Made by a program: the position numbers and the translations under genes | Shown here: positions 30,577-36,217 of the stretch, one piece after another | Layout of the letters: every line of letters starts with the position of its first letter | Position numbering within the stretch: position 1 is the first letter of the stretch | The notes under the pieces: generated by a model | What the model was told of the DNA's origin: nothing | Databases searched by the model: none | The model's input: the letters and a program-made list of their open reading frames with translations, nothing else | Assembly (NCBI RefSeq): GCF_001578875.1 | Contig: NZ_KQ969506.1 | Span: 802,122-838,338, forward strand | Direction: 5' to 3' | From: Streptococcus sp. DD13 | GTDB taxonomy: Bacteria > Bacillota > Bacilli > Lactobacillales > Streptococcaceae | Length of the DNA: 36,217 bases

Positions 30577-32991
30577 TTATAGTAGAAAACTTCCTCTTTC
30601 TAAGGTAATACCTTTCTTCTCATCATAATAGCCATCTGACAATATCCGGATTTGCCCATCCAGATAGGTTTTTGTAGCTTCTAAAACAGGATCATGTTCA
30701 CGAACACTAACTGTATAGGGTTGCAGTTCTCTCAAGAAAGTTTTTATTGTTTGATACTCTTCGTCCGAGGGGTAATCTGACAAACATAATTCCTCTAAAA
30801 ACTGTAGTTTCTCAATAGCATCTCCATAAGGAACCAAGACACCTATCGTATCATTGTTGATTAGGTTCATTTTTAAACCGGCACACTTGAAGGCCTGTTT
30901 TAATTTCCCTTTAAATTTTGTTTTTCTCTGGTAATAATTACTGCTTAGATAGTCATAGACTGATTCATTGTCATTATTTAAGGGATAATCCATCATAGAC
31001 TGGTTATTCGCATAGTAATATTCAAAGAAATTATGGTTTAGAGATGAAATCTCAATAGGAGATGAACTTTTATCAAGAATGACCTCTGTTGCATCCTTCT
31101 TAGCTTTTATTTCTTTCAGTCGAGAAATATTTTCTTCTTCATTTGTGAGATTAATTAAGGTGACTTGACCTTTATCAAGTTTACCCTCACGATTGCAACG
31201 ACCACTAGCCTGTACAATGGAATCAATCCCTGCATAAGATCGAATAACACGATTAAAATCAACGTCAACACCGGCTTCAATTAATTGTGTGCTAATACAA
31301 ATAATAGGTAGACCATCTTTTAATTGTTGTTTCATCGCCGAAATAACATCCAATCTGTGTTGCGCACACATATTGGTCGAAAGCTGATAGATTGGTCTAT
31401 TTGTCAATCCTTCAATCAAGGTATAAAATTTATCAACTGTCTTTTTTGTATTGAAAATTGCAAGAATAGACTCATCATTTTCTAAAACATAATCTACTAA
31501 ATCTGAAAGCCTTGATTTTTGATTAGTTTCATCAAACTTTCTTAGCTCGGTTCTCGAAAAGACTTCCCTTTCTTCAAGGGTTAACTCAACAATATCAACA
31601 GTTTCACCAGATTTTCCACCATAAGAGATTTTATGGGTGATTGTGTTAGAATCATAGGCGGGTTGTGTTGCAGTACATAGAATAATGGTTGTATTCATGA
31701 CTTTATTTAAAAAATTCATGGTTAAATTAAATAACGTTGTCACTTCAATGGGCAGAGATTGAACTTCATCTAAGACCAGAACAGCATTTGCTAAATTTGA
31801 AAATCGACGAATATTTGCAGATCTAGTTTTAAATAAGGTTTGAAAAAATTGTACCATGGATGTCAGAACAACGGGACTATCCCATGTGTCAACGAGATAG
31901 TCTGATAGCAATCTCTCTTTCTCATCGGCGTTTTTATCGTCATCGTCTTTTTGCGTCACTACATTAGAATGGTGTTCCAACACGCCTTTATCTCCAGTTA
32001 CCTTTTTTATTTCAGATGCATTTTGTTCCAAAACAGATAAAAAAGGAGTTACATAGAAAAATCGCGACCTGTTCTGATAAACTAATTGATGGAAAGCATA
32101 TCTCATACTGAGATTTGTTTTTCCAGCACCAGTCGGCAAATCTAAACGATAGATACCTGTCGAATCATTTTCTCCCCGAAATTTTACTCGTTCAGCAATT
32201 TGTGAACGAACTTCATTCAATCTTGTCGTCGGGTGGCTGAAACTAAGATACTTTTTTTCAATGGCTTCCAAATAGAAATTAATGAGGTCGCTCTTTTCTT
32301 TTTGGCTTAGAGGATTAACAATTACACCATAAGCATTTATCGTATCCAGAATATCTGCATTTTTTAAAAGAGATAAGTATAATCGAACAAAGCACCCTCT
32401 ATAAAAATCTTTTTCAGAATCATCTGAGCATGAAAGTTGAGTCCAGGCTTGCTGATAATTACCAAAAGCTTTTTGAATCAAGTCATTTAAATCAACATAG
32501 CCATAATCAGGAAGTGCTTTTTCTAATATCTCCGCATTAGCAATAATATCCTCTCGATAGATTTTATCTTCAATACCACTCATTATTCTTTGCCTTAATT
32601 TATTATAAGAAAAAGAACTTGGATCAGAAGCTTCATCAGTTAAAGGTATATCATACACCCCATGGTGGGCGGAAATGACATAGGCCACTATCTCTTGAAA
32701 AACAATTCTTTCTTCCTTAGGGATAGTTAACATTTTTAAACAATCCTGAATTCTTTCAAATAAATACCTTGATCCAGCAGAAGAATGATTAACATGTTTT
32801 TTAGGTGAGTTCATTAATTTCTCTTGAAATTCCCTATTTGCCTTACCCAAATCATGATACAAACCTATCAAAAAAAGAACGTCTCCTTGTTCTATCACTT
32901 CGGCCTGCTCTTTTCCCTGTATAGCTACTTGGCATAGATGGTCTTTTAAAGATTGTTGCTGTCCAAATTTATTAATATGAGCTATTATCAT
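30577..32991 (-). CDS. cas3: CRISPR-associated helicase-nuclease Cas3 (type I-C)
   Basis: This is the effector that unwinds and degrades target DNA after Cascade binds. The start is placed at ATG 32991 (MIIAHINKFGQQQSLKDHL; AGGA 8 nt upstream), giving 804 residues; a frame from 33066 adds 25 atypical residues. The N-terminal HD nuclease has GLYHDLGKANREFQEKL (HD), HSSAGSRYLFE and AHHGVYD. The SF2 helicase has LPTGAGKTNLSMRYA (Walker A), VLDEVQSLP (DEVQ box), TATQPAYDS, STQLIEAGVDVDF and QASGRCNREGK (motif VI). All catalytic motifs are intact. It is the first gene of the operon, behind the promoter and palindrome near 33055-33083. Confidence 0.95.
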   Translation of the reverse strand: MIIAHINKFGQQQSLKDHLCQVAIQGKEQAEVIEQGDVLFLIGLYHDLGKANREFQEKLMNSPKKHVNHSSAGSRYLFERIQDCLKMLTIPKEERIVFQEIVAYVISAHHGVYDIPLTDEASDPSSFSYNKLRQRIMSGIEDKIYREDIIANAEILEKALPDYGYVDLNDLIQKAFGNYQQAWTQLSCSDDSEKDFYRGCFVRLYLSLLKNADILDTINAYGVIVNPLSQKEKSDLINFYLEAIEKKYLSFSHPTTRLNEVRSQIAERVKFRGENDSTGIYRLDLPTGAGKTNLSMRYAFHQLVYQNRSRFFYVTPFLSVLEQNASEIKKVTGDKGVLEHHSNVVTQKDDDDKNADEKERLLSDYLVDTWDSPVVLTSMVQFFQTLFKTRSANIRRFSNLANAVLVLDEVQSLPIEVTTLFNLTMNFLNKVMNTTIILCTATQPAYDSNTITHKISYGGKSGETVDIVELTLEEREVFSRTELRKFDETNQKSRLSDLVDYVLENDESILAIFNTKKTVDKFYTLIEGLTNRPIYQLSTNMCAQHRLDVISAMKQQLKDGLPIICISTQLIEAGVDVDFNRVIRSYAGIDSIVQASGRCNREGKLDKGQVTLINLTNEEENISRLKEIKAKKDATEVILDKSSSPIEISSLNHNFFEYYYANNQSMMDYPLNNDNESVYDYLSSNYYQRKTKFKGKLKQAFKCAGLKMNLINNDTIGVLVPYGDAIEKLQFLEELCLSDYPSDEEYQTIKTFLRELQPYTVSVREHDPVLEATKTYLDGQIRILSDGYYDEKKGITLERGSFLL

Positions 32992-33054
32992 TACTGCAAT
33001 CCTATTATTATTCCAACTCAAAAGATAGCGTTTACAAGAATATGTTACCATGTT

Positions 33055-33071
33055 CTTGTATGACATACAAG
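33055..33071. promoter_or_regulatory. Palindrome at the cas operon promoter
   Basis: CTTGTATG-A-CATACAAG is a perfect 8-bp inverted repeat with a one-base centre, starting 4 nt downstream of the -10 box and about 64 nt before the cas3 start. A further half-like copy (TTACAAGAA) lies at 33032-33040. It has the form of an operator; which protein binds it is unknown. Confidence 0.55.
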
Positions 33072-33074
33072 TCT

Positions 33075-33083
33075 TTTATATCA
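33075..33083 (-). promoter_or_regulatory. cas operon promoter, extended -10
   Basis: TGATATAAA on the minus strand (TATAAA at 33080-33075). The -35 is not convincing. It would give a 5' leader of about 75 nt for cas3. Confidence 0.5.
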
Positions 33084-33120
33084 TCCGAATCAAACATTAT
33101 CACAAGATGAATTTATCTCA

Positions 33121-33156
33121 AATAAAAAATAGGACAACGAATTCTATCGTTATCCT
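33121..33156 (-). terminator. Terminator between comEC and the cas operon
   Basis: On the minus strand AGGATAACGA, a 6-nt loop and TCGTTGTCCT are followed by ATTTTTTATT. One mismatch in a 10-bp stem. It lies about 150 nt after the comEC frame ends and just before the cas promoter. Confidence 0.7.
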
Positions 33157-33303
33157 TCATTATATTAAGAATGCATTATTGTACAAATAAGAGCGAACCA
33201 AACTTATAAAAAAACTTTTTCGTTTCTAGACTCGGTTACAACGATCTTTACACTCCTACTCTAGTCTTTTAAAATTCATTCTCCGTTTTCTTTATGATTG
33301 GAT
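33157..33303. other. Region downstream of comEC
   Basis: About 150 bp of AT-rich sequence with no gene. Weak hairpins only. It is the right-hand edge of the CRISPR-Cas island. Confidence 0.4.
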
Positions 33304-33672
33304 TTACTTCTCATGCACAGTTTCCAGTTGCCATTGGTTCCAGCCTTTGAGGCGAATGGCTCCATCCTGGTCTGTCCGATAAATACTGATGCCACGAGAC
33401 GTGAGCCGTTGTAAGGTCTCCTCATGCGGATGTTTGTAGCGATTGTTCAAACCGACAGACACAAGGGCAATTTTGGGCTTCAACTGATCTAAAAAGGCTT
33501 CTGATGAGGAGCCTTTCGACCCATGATGACCCAGCTTTAAGACATCGACCTGGAGCTGAGGATAACGTTGCAAAAGCTTGATTTCCCCTTCTTCTTCTAA
33601 ATCTCCCGTAAACAAAAAGCGGGTCCCAAAGAATCTGCCATAAAGAAGGATGGAATCATTATTTTTTCCCAT
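33304..33672 (-). pseudogene. comEC: ComEC C-terminal fragment (metallo-beta-lactamase-like domain)
   Basis: This 122-codon frame starts MGKNNDSILLYGRFFGTRFL and continues with FTGDLEEEGEIKLL, VDVLKLGHHGSKGSSSEAFLDQLKP and YRTDQDGAIRLKGW. These are the last third of the metallo-beta-lactamase domain of ComEC, including the metal-site GDLE and GHHGSK motifs. In an intact protein this would follow directly on the 5' frame at 33681-35549. The separation is caused by two apparent single-base insertions (see that entry). The ATG at 33672 has no credible ribosome-binding site, so this part is probably not made on its own. Confidence 0.85.
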
Positions 33673-33680
33673 CTCCCTTT

Positions 33681-35549
33681 TCAGAAGGTCCTAAAAACCT
33701 GTAAATAACTGTCAAAGATAGGAAGTCGCTCCCCTTCTTTTGCAACATGAATTGCACGATTCCCTTTCTTTAACTGCTGTACAAATTGCTCTTGCGTCAA
33801 ACTCCCAGAACTCACCCATATTTCTCGAACATCGATGGATTCAGCGACCTCTAGCAAGTCTCCCACATGATCCGTATCGGTATGCGTCACAATCAGCTGG
33901 TCGATGCGGTCGATCCCCCTGCTATGCAAATAAGGGATCAGAGTTCGCTCGGCATTGCTGGTCGTTGACCCAATTTTCCACTCATCCTTCTCAAAGGTGA
34001 CTTTCCCCCCTGTATCAATCAATACCGTATGCCCTCGCCAGTCTCTCAGTAAAATACTATCCCCTTGGCCAACATTCACAATGGTGACTTCATTTTCCAA
34101 GGGATATTTGGTCAGCACGATACTCAGTACAAATAACAGACTCGCCACGATTCGTATCTTCTTCTCCTTATAAAAATCATGCAACAAAACCAAAGCAGTG
34201 ATCATCAGGAAGAAACAAAGGATAGATGGTTTGCCAAGAATCCAGGGTCGTGGAAACAACCGTGCCAGCAGTTGAATCACCCCCTCCAGCAGTTGAAAGA
34301 AAGGATTGACCCAGCTACAGTTGAAGACAGGAGACAGAAGAAAAATGAACAAGAGACCTGGAAGGATCAGTACGTCAAATAAATAAGAAAATACCAGTGT
34401 TAATGGAATAGACAGTATTTGAAAACTGGAGAAAAAATAGATCAAGATCGGAAACGTTCCGAGAGGAATCAGGAAAATTTCCACCATTTTTTTCCTCTTT
34501 GCCTGGAGATGTGAAAAATCAACAACCGTTAACAAAAAGGAAAACGCAAACGTCAGAACTCCTCCGACAGTCAGTAGCATCCGATAATCTAGAAGGAGAC
34601 AAAAGAAAAGCGTACAAGCAAAACTTTCATGCTTTCCAAGACCTAATTCCCGAAACACCGACTGGACCAGGGCTCGAATCACAGAGATCGAAAAACCAGT
34701 TAAGCCCGCGTAAACGACAGAAAAAGGGAATTGTAAGAAACGAACGATCTCCTGACGGACACCCAAGCGCAGAAGACTCCCACGGAATAGACCTAGAAAA
34801 AAGCCGACCTGCATACCGGATAAAGCAAAGAGATGAATGATCCCTAAACTGGTATAGAGATTGCTCATCTGGTCAAAGTCTTTGCCTAAAAAGCCAAAGA
34901 GCAAACCGGTCATATAGTGTCGCATCGGATCCGGAAAGCGCTCCGAAATAGAAACGATAAAGATTCTTCTCCACGATCTCAGATGATCCAATAAATTCCA
35001 AGTTCGGACCGGCCTCATCGATCGAATACGTGAAATCGTTAGTATCCGAAAAATCCCTTGGTGGCGGAGATACTCCTGATAAGAAAAGCCCTCAAAATTT
35101 CCTTCCTGACTGGGCATTGTTAGCTCCCCATCTATTTCCAATTCTATGAGACCAGTCAATGTTTGGTAGTGCTCTTTCTCTTCTTTTGACAAAATGCGAT
35201 AAAAAGCCCGGTACAGATGATCCCCATTTTTTGCTTTAAAACTCAGTTGATCCCCATCCACCTGGAGACTATCCATTTGAACTTGAACCGTCTGTGGCGT
35301 GCTCTCGCTGGTCGCCTCTGCCTCACGGTCCATCCCTTCTCGAAAGACGAGGAACCCGAGAAAAGCCAGTAATGCTACACTGACAAACAAAGACATTTTG
35401 ACCCCATAATTGCGGACAAGCTGAATAAGTAGGAACAAGAGCCCACCTACTAATAAAAAGGAAGGGAAAAAGTAGCTATAATAAAGACAGATACCAAGCA
35501 CTGCGACCTGAAGGAAGGGGAGAGGACATTTACGAGCCCACTGTAACAT
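33681..35549 (-). pseudogene. comEC: Competence DNA-uptake channel protein ComEC, frameshifted
   Basis: ComEC forms the membrane channel for single-stranded DNA in transformation. This part has 622 residues from ATG 35549 (MLQWARKCPLPFL; GGAAAG upstream). It contains the N-terminal OB-like region, many membrane helices (LFGFLGKDFDQMSNLYTSLG begins the competence domain) and the start of the metallo-beta-lactamase domain, DRIDQLIVTHTDTDHVGDL. It ends early at QVFRTF. Reading through as QVL-GPSEKGDGK-NNDS requires removing one T from TTTTT near 33694-33698 and one A from AAAAAA near 33662-33667. Then the frame joins the fragment at 33304-33672 and gives a normal ComEC length. Either comEC is inactive in this strain or both homopolymers are sequencing errors. 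It overlaps comEA by 20 nt. Confidence 0.88.
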
Positions 35550-36192
35550 GGTCTTTCCATTTCTCAATCGTCTTTTGACCGATCCCTGATACTTTACTTA
35601 AGTCTTCGATAGACTGAAAGGGACCATTTTCCTCCCTATAGGCAATAATATCCGATGCCTTTTTCTGACCAACTCCTGTCAATGTTTGCAGTTCTTCAGC
35701 TGTGGCGGTGTTGATATTAACCCGTTCTTCCTTGGAAGAGGATATCTGATCGGAACTAGCAGCATTAGGAGATGGAAGGGCCGAGATGCCTTCTTCCTTG
35801 GTCGCTACATACACTACACCTTCATCAGTTAGCTTTTGCGCTAAGTTGACCGATTTGATATCTGCCTGCTGCGTAAATCCTCCCGCCAACTGAATGGCAT
35901 CATTAACCCGGCTATCTGCGCTTAGTTCATATAGGCCAGGTGATTGAACAGCTCCCTTCACGTCCACCTGTATCCTTGTGCTCGCAAGCTCCGTCTCTGC
36001 TTCCTGCTCTGTTTGACTGGAAGAGGCTATCTGTGTCGTCTCCGCTGTCAACACCTGATCAAGGGACTCTGCTTGTTTCTGTGATCCGGTTCCTAAGAGA
36101 ATGACTAGAACAATCAGCCCCAAAATTAGAAGACCTCCACCTACCCAACAACTCGTTCGATTTTTCTTATAAAAACTCATGATTTGCTCCAT
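35530..36192 (-). CDS. comEA: Competence DNA-binding receptor ComEA
   Basis: This protein of about 220 residues binds double-stranded DNA outside the membrane and hands it to ComEC. It has one N-terminal membrane helix (VGGGLLILGLIVLVILLG, about 18-35), then a SLBB-like domain (RIQVDVKGAVQSPGLYELSADSRVNDAIQLAGG). A Ser-rich linker and a C-terminal helix-hairpin-helix DNA-binding domain follow (VNINTATAEELQTLTGVGQKKASDIIAYREENGPF, then KVSGIGQKTIEKW). The ATG at 36192 is preferred (GGAGGT 4-5 nt upstream); ATG 36180 is possible. comEC begins within its last codons. Transcription in competent streptococci is usually driven by ComX. Confidence 0.92.
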   Translation of the reverse strand: MEQIMSFYKKNRTSCWVGGGLLILGLIVLVILLGTGSQKQAESLDQVLTAETTQIASSSQTEQEAETELASTRIQVDVKGAVQSPGLYELSADSRVNDAIQLAGGFTQQADIKSVNLAQKLTDEGVVYVATKEEGISALPSPNAASSDQISSSKEERVNINTATAEELQTLTGVGQKKASDIIAYREENGPFQSIEDLSKVSGIGQKTIEKWKDHVTVGS

Positions 36193-36206
36193 CTCTACCT
36201 CCACTT

Positions 36207-36217
36207 ATTTAATTCGC
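36207..36217 (-). promoter_or_regulatory. Possible ComX (CIN-box-like) site before comEA
   Basis: At the window edge the minus strand reads GCGAATTA, 6 of 8 matches to the streptococcal CIN box TACGAATA, at a suitable distance from comEA. The rest of the promoter is outside the window. Confidence 0.3.

Noticed and set aside
32992-33066. Upstream start of cas3 adding 25 residues
   Set aside because: The extra residues do not fit Cas3 N-termini and cover the promoter-proximal leader; ATG 32991 has its own AGGA site.

Overview
The window is a Streptococcus chromosome segment. The gene content (mevalonate genes mvaS/mvaA, comEA/comEC, pgdA, a metK controlled by an SMK-box SAM riboswitch, leuABCD, a type I-C CRISPR-Cas locus) and the protein sequences fit an oral viridans streptococcus. 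The species cannot be fixed from the sequence alone. Most genes lie on the minus strand.

Layout. 1-4273 (minus): the 5' part of map cut by the window edge, a GNAT acetyltransferase, murA, metK with its riboswitch, and a dCMP deaminase. 4647-6027 (plus): a small HTH-like protein, a 175-bp MITE-like repeat, and birA. 6014-8457 (minus): DUF3272, dnaX and a free methionine-R-sulfoxide reductase. 8531-13672 (minus): the leucine operon leuA-leuB-DUF1294-leuC-leuD, behind a consensus promoter, a 14-codon leader peptide and a terminator/antiterminator. 13669-15101: a DUF1275 membrane protein and udk. 15493-16581 (plus): a DEAD-box helicase, followed by a second copy of the repeat. 16769-19558 (minus): pgdA, gloA, gpmA. 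19857-22377 (plus): mvaS and mvaA, with a terminator-like hairpin between them.

22378-33300 is an accessory island. It opens with phage debris: a duplicated scaffold-gene start, a MuF-type minor capsid remnant carrying an Ntox50-like toxin domain with an overlapping small downstream gene, a tRNA-like fragment, and an ISL3-family transposase tail. Among the debris on the plus strand are two tandem, similarly folded short RNA candidates that I do not recognise. Next comes a CRISPR array (11 identical 32-bp repeats, 10 spacers) and a complete type I-C operon cas3-cas5-cas8c-cas7-cas4-cas1-cas2, transcribed towards the array. The island is followed by comEC and comEA. comEC is broken by two apparent single-base insertions in homopolymers, which if real would abolish DNA uptake by transformation.

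The points most worth a second look are the paired RNA candidates (22686-22870), the toxin/immunity remnant beside the CRISPR array, three genes whose extended -10 boxes lie 6-7 nt from the start codon (predicted leaderless mRNAs), the leucine leader attenuator, a palindrome at the cas promoter, and the comEC frameshifts. All functional calls come from reading the sequence and remembered family features; no database search was run.
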